The notes under the pieces are model-generated. The model was given only the letters and a program-made list of their open reading frames with translations. It ran no database searches and was not told where the DNA came from. Made by a program: the position numbers and the translations under genes. Positions 31,201 through 39,590 of a DNA stretch of 64,000 bases are shown here, one piece after another; within the stretch, counting starts at the first letter, position 1, and every line of letters starts with the position of its first letter. The stretch is taken from positions 62,001 to 126,000 of the forward strand of contig NZ_FOAM01000001.1 of the NCBI RefSeq assembly GCF_900109605.1, in the 5' to 3' direction. The DNA comes from Xaviernesmea oryzae. GTDB taxonomy: Bacteria > Pseudomonadota > Alphaproteobacteria > Rhizobiales > Rhizobiaceae.

Positions 31201-32998
31201 GCGCCATGCCATCTCGGTGCGTCAGCTCCATGTCGTGGACGATGACCAGGCGAGCGCCCTGCCCGTCAGTCACCGTCAGCTCATGGGTCTGCTCGCTGAT
31301 CACGGAAAAGCCGAGATTTTCCAGAAGCGGCACGCGCTTGGACAGTGGCACGGGACGTTCGGCATGGAAGATCTTCAGCTCCAGGAAGTGACTTTCCTTG
31401 TTGGAGCGCTGATAGAAGGAAATGCGGATCGGATCCTCGGGCGTCACGGCACGGATCGCCGGCAGATCGCCATAGGCCTCTTCGGGCGCAAAGGCAGCTT
31501 GGTAGGCATCGCCGGCGGCAAGCGTCACATGATCATGGCGGACCAGACGTTCCAGCCGGTCGGACCAACTGGTGACGATGTCGCGCACGGCCGCTTCCAG
31601 CTGGCGCTGCGGCACGTCAGGTGTCTTGCCGCTGGTACGGCCGATGATGAAATGCACCCGCGCCAGGCCGCCAGCCGGGAAAGCCGGGTAGAAGGCAGAG
31701 ACACGACCGTCATAGACCGTCTTCAGATAAAGGCCGATGCGCTCACGCACGTGCGAATCATATTGTTCGCGCGGGACGTAGACGAGCACCGACACGAAGC
31801 GATCGAAGCGATCCGCACGCACCAGTACGCGCACGCGCGGCCGGTCGGACAGCTCGTTGATCTGGCCGCAAAAGGCTTGCAGAAGCTCGGTGTCGATCTG
31901 GAAGAGATCGTCGCGCGGATAGGATTCCAGCGTGTTGAGCAGCATCTTGCCGGAATGGCTTTCCGGATCGAAGCCGAAATGCTCGACCACGCGCTCCACC
32001 TTCTGCCGGATCAAGGGAATCTCGGAGACCGGCAGCGCATAGGCGGAGGAGGCGAAAAGACCGACGATCCGCAGTTCGCCGATCACGCGGCCCTCGGCAT
32101 CGAAGCGCTTGATGCCGACATAGTCCATATAGGTCCGGCGGTGGACGACGGATTTGACGTTCGCCTTGGTGACGATCAGAAAATCGGGGCCTTGAAGAAA
32201 GGCAAGGATCTCCGGCGTCGTCACCACGGCATCGCGGCCAAGCCGCAGCACGCGCACATCCGGATCGGACAGGATGCCGAGCCCATGGCCGCTGCCGCGC
32301 TCCAGAACGGCTGTTTCCCCCTCGCCCGAATAGCCATATTCACGCATGCCGAGGAAGGTGAAATTGTCGTCGCGCAGCCATTTCAGAAAGGCCAGCGTCT
32401 CCTTGCGGTCACCCTTGCGCTTGGAGGGCGCATTGGCTTTCAACGCGCTCATGGCATCGTCCAGGCGGTCGATCATCGCCTGCCAGTCGCCGACCGCGAC
32501 ATGCACCTGTGCGAGGACGCTGGCGATACGGATCTTCAGGGCGTCGGCCTCCGCGGGGCTCAGCCGTGGCAGGTGCAGCTGGATGTGGCTGATGCGGCGT
32601 GAGGGGTCGCCATGGGCCTCGGCATCGAAGGCCTGCACCTGGCCATCCGCGCCGATCTCGACGATCGGATGAATGGCCAGCAGCATGTCGCGATAAGTGC
32701 CGGTCACCTCCCCCATCACGGAGTCATAAAGGAAGGGCATGTTGCGGTCGGTGATCGCGAGAATGGATACAGGCTGGCCGCCAGGCGCAATCGCGTCGGA
32801 GTCGAGAACGGAAATGCGGGGGCTGCCGCTGTCGTCGGCCTGATGGGCAGCGATCTCTCTGGCGGCGATTGCAGCCGTCTGCCGGCGCATCGACACGTCA
32901 TAGGCTTCGAGATCGTCCTGACTGGCATGCGCGAAGAGAAGGCTCGCGTCGATCCCCTCCACCAATTGGTCCTGCCCGGATGCGGTCTGCTCCATCAT
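28244..32998 (-). CDS. NAD-specific glutamate dehydrogenase, large (180 kDa) type
   Basis: An oxidative NAD-dependent glutamate dehydrogenase of the large GDH-180 class, converting glutamate to 2-oxoglutarate and ammonia. From the ATG at 32998 (MMEQTASGQ) it has 1584 residues, matching the class. ACT-like regulatory segments fill the first 700 or so residues (VSILAITDRNMPFLYDSV). The catalytic region follows, with FRYGxxxEG-like HLRFGKVARGGLRWSDR, VGAKGGFYPK, the NAD-domain IGEGANLGVTQ, and NSDAIDNSAGVNSSDVEVNIK near the end of the NAD domain. GAGG lies 6 nt before this ATG; a GTG at 33049 would add 17 residues. It is divergent from pdxY. Confidence 0.95.
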   Translation of the reverse strand: MMEQTASGQDQLVEGIDASLLFAHASQDDLEAYDVSMRRQTAAIAAREIAAHQADDSGSPRISVLDSDAIAPGGQPVSILAITDRNMPFLYDSVMGEVTGTYRDMLLAIHPIVEIGADGQVQAFDAEAHGDPSRRISHIQLHLPRLSPAEADALKIRIASVLAQVHVAVGDWQAMIDRLDDAMSALKANAPSKRKGDRKETLAFLKWLRDDNFTFLGMREYGYSGEGETAVLERGSGHGLGILSDPDVRVLRLGRDAVVTTPEILAFLQGPDFLIVTKANVKSVVHRRTYMDYVGIKRFDAEGRVIGELRIVGLFASSAYALPVSEIPLIRQKVERVVEHFGFDPESHSGKMLLNTLESYPRDDLFQIDTELLQAFCGQINELSDRPRVRVLVRADRFDRFVSVLVYVPREQYDSHVRERIGLYLKTVYDGRVSAFYPAFPAGGLARVHFIIGRTSGKTPDVPQRQLEAAVRDIVTSWSDRLERLVRHDHVTLAAGDAYQAAFAPEEAYGDLPAIRAVTPEDPIRISFYQRSNKESHFLELKIFHAERPVPLSKRVPLLENLGFSVISEQTHELTVTDGQGARLVIVHDMELTHRDGMALDLAKAGARLENAFLAAWTGLVEDDAYNRLVLLAGLTAREVTILRGYARYLRQAGITYSQDYIAETLNKYAPLAAELVRLFLARMDPTAAPEAREEEVNRRLAALEEGLNAVPSLDEDQILRRHLNAVLATLRTNYFQQDAAGASPAMLAMKLDPKLLDGLPEPRPFREIFVYGTEVEGVHLRFGKVARGGLRWSDRAQDYRTEVLGLVKAQQVKNAVIVPVGAKGGFYPKQLPAGGSRDAVFAAGTEAYKTYIRTLLSITDNIVDQSVIPPENTLRLDEDDPYFVVAADKGTATFSDTANGLAQEAGFWLDDAFASGGSAGYDHKKMGITARGAWETVKRHFREMDVDIQRMPFTVAGVGDMSGDVFGNGMLLSRQIHLIAAFDHRDIFIDPTPNNETSFAERERLFALPRSSWQDYDRSLLSEGGMIISRTEKSVRLTTQAAERLGLAQTTATPAEIMTAILKAPVDLLWFGGIGTYVRAPGESDAEAGDKANDAIRISADEVGAKVIGEGANLGVTQRGRIAYALKGGRCNSDAIDNSAGVNSSDVEVNIKIALAFALKDGRLTREARNVLLASMTDEVAHLVLRNNYLQSLAISLTERQGAANRTPLARLMSRLEAIGRLNRKVEFLPSEAALSERYQSGKALTRPEIGVLLSYAKIVLFDDVLDSDLPDDAYFRDTLLGYFPATMHAGHEGDILAHPLKREIIATVLANETINRGGPAFVTSLVDRTGVLPSDVVKAGVLARDGFDLGALYARIDALDTQVGGALHNSLYEDVGRIFAVVTERALRTRIVAGPLGAAVNRLRAALIELKAALEDSISEEALNFARSRAEALMAEGAPADIAETIATLLPLTLVPEILQISDDTGVSLTRTAQSYFAVTERLKVGQLLVSAERVTFTDPYEAMALSRSIGDLAQARRAITVAALTAHKDEEDPVAAWQDASRDRVQRVAADLTTLTGKGEATLAKLSVAAGLLGDLARPPA

Positions 32999-33111
32999 GT
33001 CCTGCCTCGTGCTCAAGATCGTCCTCCCGATGCGGGCGTCTAAACCCACCCTGTTCTGTGACCCTACTGCAGAATCCTTAGAAATCGAAAATTCTTCGCA
33101 ATTTTGAAAAA

Positions 33112-33127
33112 ACTTGTTCGATCAAGT
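33112..33127. promoter_or_regulatory. Inverted repeat ACTTG-N6-CAAGT in the gdh/pdxY intergenic region
   Basis: ACTTGTTCGATCAAGT has perfect 5-bp half-sites around a 6-bp spacer, inside an AT-rich stretch (about 33070-33130) that is unusual for this genome. It lies 115 bp before the gdh start and 190 bp before pdxY. It has the form of a dimeric-regulator operator; the regulator is unknown. Confidence 0.4.
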
Positions 33128-33317
33128 ACCTGTTCGCCTTTGCTAACACTTTCGCCTCGACCTTGCCGCATTCGAACTCCTGCCCTGCCGCAGGCCTGAG
33201 CAGAATGAGTCGCGGGCTGCGAAGCTTTTTGAAGCCTTCGGTTGACAGGAGCGTGACCGGCGCGCCATGCATGCGGCAGGTTTTCGCGGGCATAGGCAAT
33301 TCAAGGGGCAGGCCAGC

Positions 33318-34193
33318 ATGTCGGAAGCGCAAAATGGCGCCGTCATCGTCATCTCCAGCCATGTGGTGCGCGGCACGGTCGGCAATCGCGCCGCTGTCTT
33401 TGGCCTGGAGCAACTCGGCCATGCCGTCTGGGCCCTGCCGACGGTCATTCTGCCCTGGCATCCTGGCCATGGTCCCGCCACGCGCATGCCGCTGCCGGCC
33501 GACGTCTTCTCACGCATGGTCGAGGACCTGATGGCCGCGCCTTGGATCGGCGAGGTGAAGGCGGTGCTGTCAGGCTATCTCGGACTGCCGGATCACGCAC
33601 AGGCCGTTGCCGAGCTGGTCACCAGCCTGTCAGCGCGCAATCCCGATCTGATCTATGCCTGCGACCCCGTGATCGGCGATGAACGGGGCATCTACGTGCC
33701 CGATGCCACGGCGGTGGCGATCCGCGACCGGCTTCTTCCGCTGGCCGGACTGACGACGCCCAATCGTTTCGAGCTGTCCTGGCTGACTGGCGCTGCTCTT
33801 GAGGACAACAACCAGCTGCTCGACGCGGCCCTGTCACTCGGGCCAAAGCGGGTTCTGGTGACATCCGCTTTCCCGATGATATCCGGCAGCACCGGCAATC
33901 TCTATCTCTCCGGCCGCCACGCGCTTTTGGCAGAGCACCGGCTGGTGGAAAACGCGCCGAAAGGCACCGGCGATCTGCTGGCCGCCCTCTTTCTCGCGCG
34001 GCTTCTGGAAGGTGTGGAGGAGGAGCGTGCGCTGCATCTTGCGACGGCCAGCGTCTTCGAGATCGTCGCGCGGTCTGCGCGGCGCGGTTCCGACGAGATG
34101 ACGCTGACCCAGGACGCCGCGAGCCTTGCGAGCCCCATGGCCATGGTGCAGATGCGCCACCTCTTCCATCCCTCACGCGAACGGCGTCGATAG
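33318..34193 (+). CDS. pdxY: Pyridoxal kinase
   Basis: A 291-residue ribokinase-like kinase that phosphorylates pyridoxal to PLP in the vitamin B6 salvage pathway. The N-terminus SSHVVRGTVGNRAAVFGLEQLGH, the substrate-pocket TVILPWHPGH, YACDPVIGD, TPNRFELSWLTG and the anion-hole APKGTGDLLAALFLARLL near residue 215 are all typical of the PdxY/PdxK family. I start at MSEAQNG (33318); an in-frame ATG at 33267 adds residues unlike the family. The symbol pdxY rather than pdxK is by similarity only. Confidence 0.9.
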   Translation: MSEAQNGAVIVISSHVVRGTVGNRAAVFGLEQLGHAVWALPTVILPWHPGHGPATRMPLPADVFSRMVEDLMAAPWIGEVKAVLSGYLGLPDHAQAVAELVTSLSARNPDLIYACDPVIGDERGIYVPDATAVAIRDRLLPLAGLTTPNRFELSWLTGAALEDNNQLLDAALSLGPKRVLVTSAFPMISGSTGNLYLSGRHALLAEHRLVENAPKGTGDLLAALFLARLLEGVEEERALHLATASVFEIVARSARRGSDEMTLTQDAASLASPMAMVQMRHLFHPSRERRR

Positions 34194-34431
34194 GGTTTCG
34201 CACGGCACGGCCGCGGGAAAAGCCGGCGCAATATGGTGCAGCGCATCATCAAGCTGCCGCTTACTCTTGCGTCGCGAGGCGATACCCGCTTAAACGAAAT
34301 GATCCTGGCCGCCAGCCACGTTCACATGCCTGACGGTGCGTGAATGAGAATACGCGGCAGCCGGATCACCTGTCCCAGCAGAACGGATGATCGGTCTCCG
34401 TCCTGCGCAAAAATCAGGAGAACGAGCGCCC

Positions 34432-35073
34432 ATGCACCACTTTCCCGCCAATCTTCTCGACGGCTATCGCAACTTCATGAACGGGCGCTATTCCGAGCAG
34501 GAGCAGCGATACAAGGTGCTGGCCGAGACGGGGCAGTCGCCGCAGACATTGATCGTCGCCTGTTGCGACTCCCGTGCCGCACCGGAGACGATCTTCGACT
34601 GTGGTCCGGGAGAGCTGTTCGTGGTGCGCAACGTCGCCAACATGGTCCCGCCCTATGAGCCGGATGGCCAGTATCACTCGACCTCGGCCGCGCTGGAATT
34701 CGCGGTTCAGGCGCTTCAGGTAAAGAACATCGTGGTGATGGGCCATGGCCGCTGCGGCGGCATCAAGGCAGCGCTCGATCCCGAAGCCGAACCGTTATCT
34801 CCTGGCGATTTCATCGGCCGCTGGATGAACCTCCTGAAGCCGGCCGCCGAGCAGATTGCCAGCAACTCCATCCTCACCCAGGCAGAACGCCAGCGCGCCC
34901 TGGAGCGTGTGTCGATCCGCAATTCTATCGCCAATCTCAGGACCTTCCCGAATATTCGCGAGCGCGAGCAAGCCGGCACGTTGACGCTTCACGGCGCCTG
35001 GTTCGATATTTCGACCGGCGAGCTTTGGATCATGAACGGTGACACCGGCGATTTTTCCCGCCCCGGCATGTGA
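34432..35073 (+). CDS. Beta-class carbonic anhydrase
   Basis: A 213-residue zinc enzyme interconverting CO2 and bicarbonate. The beta-class metal and active-site residues are plain: CCDSR (C44, D46, R48) and HGRCGG (H105, C108). The segment ELFVVRNVANMVPPY forms the dimer and active-site loop. The C-terminus GAWFDISTGELWIMN is the standard last strand. GGAG lies 11 nt before the chosen ATG at 34432 (MHHFPANLL). It is convergent with the transglycosylase gene, with a shared terminator. Confidence 0.94.
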   Translation: MHHFPANLLDGYRNFMNGRYSEQEQRYKVLAETGQSPQTLIVACCDSRAAPETIFDCGPGELFVVRNVANMVPPYEPDGQYHSTSAALEFAVQALQVKNIVVMGHGRCGGIKAALDPEAEPLSPGDFIGRWMNLLKPAAEQIASNSILTQAERQRALERVSIRNSIANLRTFPNIREREQAGTLTLHGAWFDISTGELWIMNGDTGDFSRPGM

Positions 35074-35091
35074 GGGGGACTGATCCATTGC

Positions 35092-35128
35092 AAAAAGGCC
35101 AGGCTCCCTTGAGGACCTGGCCTTTTTT
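35092..35128. terminator. Bidirectional terminator, carbonic anhydrase / transglycosylase
   Basis: Twelve-bp stem AAAAAGGCCAGG (35092-35103) / CCTGGCCTTTTTT (35116-35128) with A and T runs on both sides, in the convergent gap. Confidence 0.92.
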
Positions 35129-35156
35129 GTGACGATGATCCGGAGCAAAAAACGGC

Positions 35157-35978
35157 TTAACGGCCGTCGATCTCCGCGCCGATCTTGGCAATGGCCTGCT
35201 GATAGACGGAGGCAGCATTCCAGCCCTGAATGGCCGCGAAGTTCGGTTCGCCCGGCTGATAGCCGGCACCTGCCCGCCAGCCATGGCCGCGCAGGAAGTT
35301 CGCGGTGGAGGCAAGCGCATCGGCGCGCGAACGCACCATATCGATATGGCCATCGCCATCGCCATCGACGCCATAGCGGATGACGTTGAGCGGCAGGAAC
35401 TGCGTCTGGCCGATTTCACCATGGGCAGCGCCACGTGCATTGGGGCTGAGATCGCCGCGCTGCACCAGGGTCAGAGCCGCATTCAGCTGTTCCATGAAAT
35501 AGTCCGAACGGCGGCAATCATAGGCCAGCGTCGAGACGGCAGACAGCGTGTGCTCGTTGCCCATGAAGCCGCCAAAGCCGGTTTCCATGCCCCAGATCGC
35601 AATGATCGGCCCTGCCGGCACGCCATAGCGCTGCTCGATCGAGGAAAAGAGCCCGGCATTCTGAGCCTTCATCCGTTTGCCGCGGGTGATGATGGCGGGG
35701 CCGCCGCGCTTGTCCATGAATTCGCTCAGCGAGAGCTTGAAGCTCTTCTGGCCGCGGTCGGCGCGGATCGTCGCCTTGTTATAGGTGACGTTGGCGAAGG
35801 CCTGATCGAGAAGCGATGGGCTGAAGCGGCCGCTGGCCTGCGCCTTGAAGCCCTGCACCCAGGCATCGAAGCCTGCTGCCGTGTTGCCACATTGCTGCGC
35901 CGCTGCAACCGATGGCAGGAATGCCACGGCGGCCACCGCCGCCAGCTTCAGTGCCCAGCCCGTAATCTTCTGCGTCAA
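35157..35978 (-). CDS. Lytic murein transglycosylase, MltB family
   Basis: A periplasmic peptidoglycan lytic transglycosylase of the SLT_2/MltB family, 273 residues, cleaving the MurNAc-GlcNAc bond to form 1,6-anhydro ends. It has a signal peptide (residues 1-27, ending SVAAA). The catalytic glutamate is E132 in GMETGFGGFMGN; AHGEIGQTQFLPLNVIRYGVDGDGDG and NFLRGHGWRAG are family signatures. It lacks a lipobox and a C-terminal peptidoglycan-binding domain, so it is a minimal soluble form. Confidence 0.93.
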   Translation of the reverse strand: MTQKITGWALKLAAVAAVAFLPSVAAAQQCGNTAAGFDAWVQGFKAQASGRFSPSLLDQAFANVTYNKATIRADRGQKSFKLSLSEFMDKRGGPAIITRGKRMKAQNAGLFSSIEQRYGVPAGPIIAIWGMETGFGGFMGNEHTLSAVSTLAYDCRRSDYFMEQLNAALTLVQRGDLSPNARGAAHGEIGQTQFLPLNVIRYGVDGDGDGHIDMVRSRADALASTANFLRGHGWRAGAGYQPGEPNFAAIQGWNAASVYQQAIAKIGAEIDGR

Positions 35979-36178
35979 GCCTGTGTTCCTCGCGAATGAT
36001 GTCGTGCCCGCTGGGATCGCCAGCTACGCCTAAAGTCCATATCCGTCAGCAATATCTTGCCGACGCTCGACCGGCATGACAACGCGAGGGGTTGCCCTCG
36101 CGTTCCCGGGCTTTTCAAGAAAGGATGAAATCACGCGCCGTGCCGCAGGTGGTGGACACGGCGCTGATCAACGTCGTC

Positions 36179-37213
36179 TCAGGCTGCCTGCTTCTTCGCC
36201 TTGATCAGACCGCGCGCAACCAAGAGCTCGGCAATCTGGATCGCATTCAGCGCGGCACCCTTGCGCAGATTGTCAGAAACGACCCAGATATTCAGCCCGT
36301 GTTCGACCGTTGCGTCTTCACGAATGCGCGAGATATAGGTCGCGTCTTCGCCGGCACTTTCATAGGGCGTGACGTAGCCGCCATTTTCATGCTTGTCGAT
36401 GACGAGGCAGCCCGGCGCTTCGCGCAGGATCTCGCGGGCCTGCTCGGCGGTCATCTCGCTTTCGAATTCGATATTGACCGATTCCGAATGGCCGATGAAG
36501 ACCGGAACCCGCACGGCCGTGCAGGTCACCTTGATCTTCGGATCCAGCATCTTCTTGGTTTCGGCCAGAACCTTCCACTCTTCCTTGGTGTAGCCGTCTT
36601 CCATGAAGACGTCGATGTGCGGAATGACGTTGAAGGCGATGCGCTTGGTGAACTTCTTGCTCTCGATCGGATCGGCGACGAAGACGGCGCGGGTCTGGTT
36701 GAAGAGCTCGTCCATGCCGTCCTTGCCGGCGCCGGAAACCGACTGGTAGGTGGACACGACGATGCGCTTGATCCGGGCGACGTCATGCAGCGGCTTCAGC
36801 GCCACGACCAGCTGCGCGGTCGAGCAATTCGGATTGGCGATGATGTTGCGCTTGGAAAAGCCGGTGATGGCATCCGGATTGACCTCCGGCACGATCAGCG
36901 GCACGTCGGCGTCGTAGCGCCAGGCGGAGGAGTTGTCGATGACGACGCAGCCCTGTGCGCCGATCTTCGGCGACCACTTGAGCGAGACGGCGCCGCCGGC
37001 CGACATCAGGCAGATATCCGTGTCGGAGAAATCGTAGTTTTCGAGGTTCTTGACCTTCAGCGTCTTGTCGCCGAAGGACACCTCGGTGTTCAGCGAACGG
37101 GAAGAGGCCAGCGCCACGACCTCATCTGCCGGAAAACCACGTTCGGAAAGGATGTTGAGCATTTCGCGTCCGACATTGCCGGTCGCGCCTGCCACGGCGA
37201 TCTTGTAACCCAT
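36179..37213 (-). CDS. asd: Aspartate-semialdehyde dehydrogenase
   Basis: Asd reduces aspartyl phosphate to aspartate semialdehyde with NADPH, the branch point to lysine/diaminopimelate, threonine and methionine. The 344-residue protein has the nucleotide motif AVAGATGNVGREML at the N-terminus, SAGGAVS, VIDNSSAWRY, the catalytic cysteine C130 in NPNCSTAQLV, and the substrate-binding VSTYQSVSGAGKDGMDEL. The ATG at 37211-37213 gives the family N-terminus MGYKIAVAG; the frame is open to 37276 but those 21 residues are not family-like. Confidence 0.97.
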   Translation of the reverse strand: MGYKIAVAGATGNVGREMLNILSERGFPADEVVALASSRSLNTEVSFGDKTLKVKNLENYDFSDTDICLMSAGGAVSLKWSPKIGAQGCVVIDNSSAWRYDADVPLIVPEVNPDAITGFSKRNIIANPNCSTAQLVVALKPLHDVARIKRIVVSTYQSVSGAGKDGMDELFNQTRAVFVADPIESKKFTKRIAFNVIPHIDVFMEDGYTKEEWKVLAETKKMLDPKIKVTCTAVRVPVFIGHSESVNIEFESEMTAEQAREILREAPGCLVIDKHENGGYVTPYESAGEDATYISRIREDATVEHGLNIWVVSDNLRKGAALNAIQIAELLVARGLIKAKKQAA

Positions 37214-37703
37214 AATCCTGCTCTCTTTCTCGTCTCTCCCTAGGGCTTTTCGAGGGAACCCGCCTGACCGTGTCACGAGGGTTTTGTCCCCGGGCCGTGC
37301 CGGGGAGAGAGCGGGTGGCCAGGAGACGTCAGACGGTTTTCGTCGTCGTTTTGGCCGTGATCGTAAAAAGCGAAGGGCGCGCCATCATCGCTCCCGCGCG
37401 TGACGCGCGGGCTGCAGCGATCGATGCTTGGCGGCGATGACGCATGTGTCCTTCCTTCTTCGCGTCCTCGTGTGATTGCAAATGCCTCCGATGTCAAGGC
37501 TTTTCCTGGCTCCGCCGTTCCCTTCCGCATGCCGAAACCTGCCGGGCCTTAGACGAAAGTCATACACCCAAAGCATTGCTGGTGCTGGTGCTGTATTCTG
37601 GCACAGTTCGAACCGGTGCATACGGTTCAGGCGGCAGGCAAGGAGGGCTTGTCGCAAGGATTGTGATGCGTTGCCCCTGCCGTTTTTTGTGGAGGACAAG
37701 GAA
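37214..37703. other. Divergent intergenic region asd / MHS permease
   Basis: This 490-bp gap holds the promoters of asd (leftward) and the permease (rightward). Two structures stand out: a perfect 8-bp hairpin CCCGCGCG-TGA-CGCGCGGG at 37393-37411, and an inverted repeat GAACCG-N7-CGGTTC at 37610-37628. A short tandem GGTGCT repeat lies at 37580-37590. The reading frames crossing it look like noise. Confidence 0.5.
37610..37628. promoter_or_regulatory. Inverted repeat GAACCG-N7-CGGTTC upstream of the permease
   Basis: Perfect 6-bp half-sites separated by 7 bp, 75 bp before the permease ATG, in the position of an activator or repressor site. The cognate regulator is unknown. Confidence 0.45.
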
Positions 37704-39590
37704 ATGGCCAATGTCACGTCGGTGCGCGGCGCGAAAGCTGCTCCGATGACGGGCGAGGAGAAGAAGGTGATCTTCGCCTCTTCGCTCGGCACCGTTTTCG
37801 AATGGTATGATTTCTATCTCTATGGGTCACTGGCCGTTTATATCGGCGCGACCTTCTTCAGCGCCTATCCCGAGACCACGCGCAACATCTTCGCGCTCTT
37901 GGCCTTTGCCGCCGGCTTTCTGGTGCGGCCCTTCGGGGCGCTGGTCTTCGGCCGTCTCGGCGATCTGGTCGGGCGGAAATATACGTTCCTCGTCACCATT
38001 CTGATCATGGGCATTTCGACCTTTCTCGTCGGCATTCTGCCGGGCGCGGCCTCGATCGGCATTGCTGCGCCGATCCTGCTTCTGGTGCTGCGCATGCTGC
38101 AGGGCCTGGCGCTGGGCGGGGAATATGGCGGGGCGGCGACCTATGTTGCCGAACATGCGCCGCATGGCCGGCGTGGCTATTTCACCGCCTGGATCCAGAC
38201 GACGGCAACGCTCGGCCTGTTCCTGTCGCTGGTGGTCATTCTCGGGGTACAGCTGATCGTCGGCAAGGAGGCCTTTGCTGCCTGGGGATGGCGCATTCCC
38301 TTCCTGGTCTCGGTGGCTCTCCTCGGCGTGTCCGTCTGGATCCGCATGAAGATGAACGAATCGCCGGCGTTCCAGAAGATGAAGTCCGAGGGCAAGACCT
38401 CGAAGGCGCCGTTGACGGAAGCCTTCGGCCAGTGGCGCAATGCCAAGATCGCGCTGCTGGCGCTGTTCGGCGCTGTCGTCGGGCAAGCGGTGGTTTGGTA
38501 CACGGGGCAGTTCTACGCGCTGTTCTTCCTGCAGAGCATCCTGAAGGTCGATGGCCAGTCGGCCAATATGATGGTGGCGGCGGCGCTGCTGCTCGGCACC
38601 GGCTTCTTCGTGCTGTTCGGCTGGCTGTCGGACAAGATCGGCCGCAAGCCGATCATCATGGCCGGATTGCTCTTGGCCATGCTGACCTATTTCCCGCTGT
38701 TCAAGACGCTGACCTGGGCCGGCAATCCGGCGCTGGCCGAGGCGCAGGCCTCGAGCCGGGCAACGGTGACGGCGGATCCCGCCGACTGCAAATTCCAGTT
38801 CAACCCGACCGGCACGGCCAAGTTCACCACCTCCTGCGATGTGGCGACGGCCTTCCTGACCAAGAACTCGGTGCCTTACGATGTCGTCAACGGTCCGGCT
38901 GGCCAGCCGGCAACGGTTGCGATCGGCAGCGCCACGATCCCGAGCTTCGACGTGACCGCCGCCGGGGCAGATGCCAAGGCCCGCACGGCCGCCTTCGAGA
39001 AGCAGATCAACATCGCGCTTCACGATGCCGGCTATCCGCTGCAGCGGGGTGCGGCGAAAGTGCCGGATGCCAAGCTGGACGGCTTCATCGCCGCCAATCC
39101 GGAACTGGGCCTCAATGCCGCAGCCGTGCGCGGCGGCGAGAGCGCCACGATGACGGCGCAGCAGCTGACGGATGCCAAGTTGCTGACGGCCGAAGAGGCG
39201 GCCGGGGTCACCTCCATGCCGGTCTATACGGTGGCGGGTGCCGGCAGCTTCGCCATGGTGGCCGATCCCCAGCGGGTCAATTGGGTGGTGATCATCGCCG
39301 TGCTGACCGTGCTCGTCATCTATGTGACGATGGTCTACGGCCCGATTGCCGCCTTGCTGGTCGAGCTGTTCCCCACCCGGATCCGCTATACCGGTATGTC
39401 CCTGCCCTATCACATCGGCAATGGCTGGTTCGGCGGGCTCTTGCCGGCCACCGCGTTTGCCATGAGCGCGGCCAAGGGGGACATTTATTACGGCCTCTGG
39501 TACCCGATCGTCTTTGCCGGCATCACGCTGGTGATCGGCATGCTGTTCCTGCCGGAAACGAAGGATCGCAACATCAACGCGATCGAATAA
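37704..39590 (+). CDS. MHS-family MFS transporter with large inserted loop
   Basis: A 628-residue metabolite:H+ symporter of the major facilitator superfamily. Family features are the N-terminal SSLGTVFEWYDFYLYGSLA, the loop 2-3 motif GRLGDLVGRKYTF, RMLQGLALGGEYGGA, and GWLSDKIGRKP after helix 8; the protein ends LPETKDRNINAIE. Between about residues 340 and 525 it carries an insert of roughly 185 hydrophilic residues with two cysteines (C362, C378), far longer than a normal MFS loop and predicted extracytoplasmic. The substrate is unknown; MHS members move organic acids and osmolytes. GGAGG precedes the ATG at 37704; a longer open frame upstream is not supported. It overlaps the PAP2 gene tail-to-tail by 17 bp. 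Confidence 0.9.
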   Translation: MANVTSVRGAKAAPMTGEEKKVIFASSLGTVFEWYDFYLYGSLAVYIGATFFSAYPETTRNIFALLAFAAGFLVRPFGALVFGRLGDLVGRKYTFLVTILIMGISTFLVGILPGAASIGIAAPILLLVLRMLQGLALGGEYGGAATYVAEHAPHGRRGYFTAWIQTTATLGLFLSLVVILGVQLIVGKEAFAAWGWRIPFLVSVALLGVSVWIRMKMNESPAFQKMKSEGKTSKAPLTEAFGQWRNAKIALLALFGAVVGQAVVWYTGQFYALFFLQSILKVDGQSANMMVAAALLLGTGFFVLFGWLSDKIGRKPIIMAGLLLAMLTYFPLFKTLTWAGNPALAEAQASSRATVTADPADCKFQFNPTGTAKFTTSCDVATAFLTKNSVPYDVVNGPAGQPATVAIGSATIPSFDVTAAGADAKARTAAFEKQINIALHDAGYPLQRGAAKVPDAKLDGFIAANPELGLNAAAVRGGESATMTAQQLTDAKLLTAEEAAGVTSMPVYTVAGAGSFAMVADPQRVNWVVIIAVLTVLVIYVTMVYGPIAALLVELFPTRIRYTGMSLPYHIGNGWFGGLLPATAFAMSAAKGDIYYGLWYPIVFAGITLVIGMLFLPETKDRNINAIE

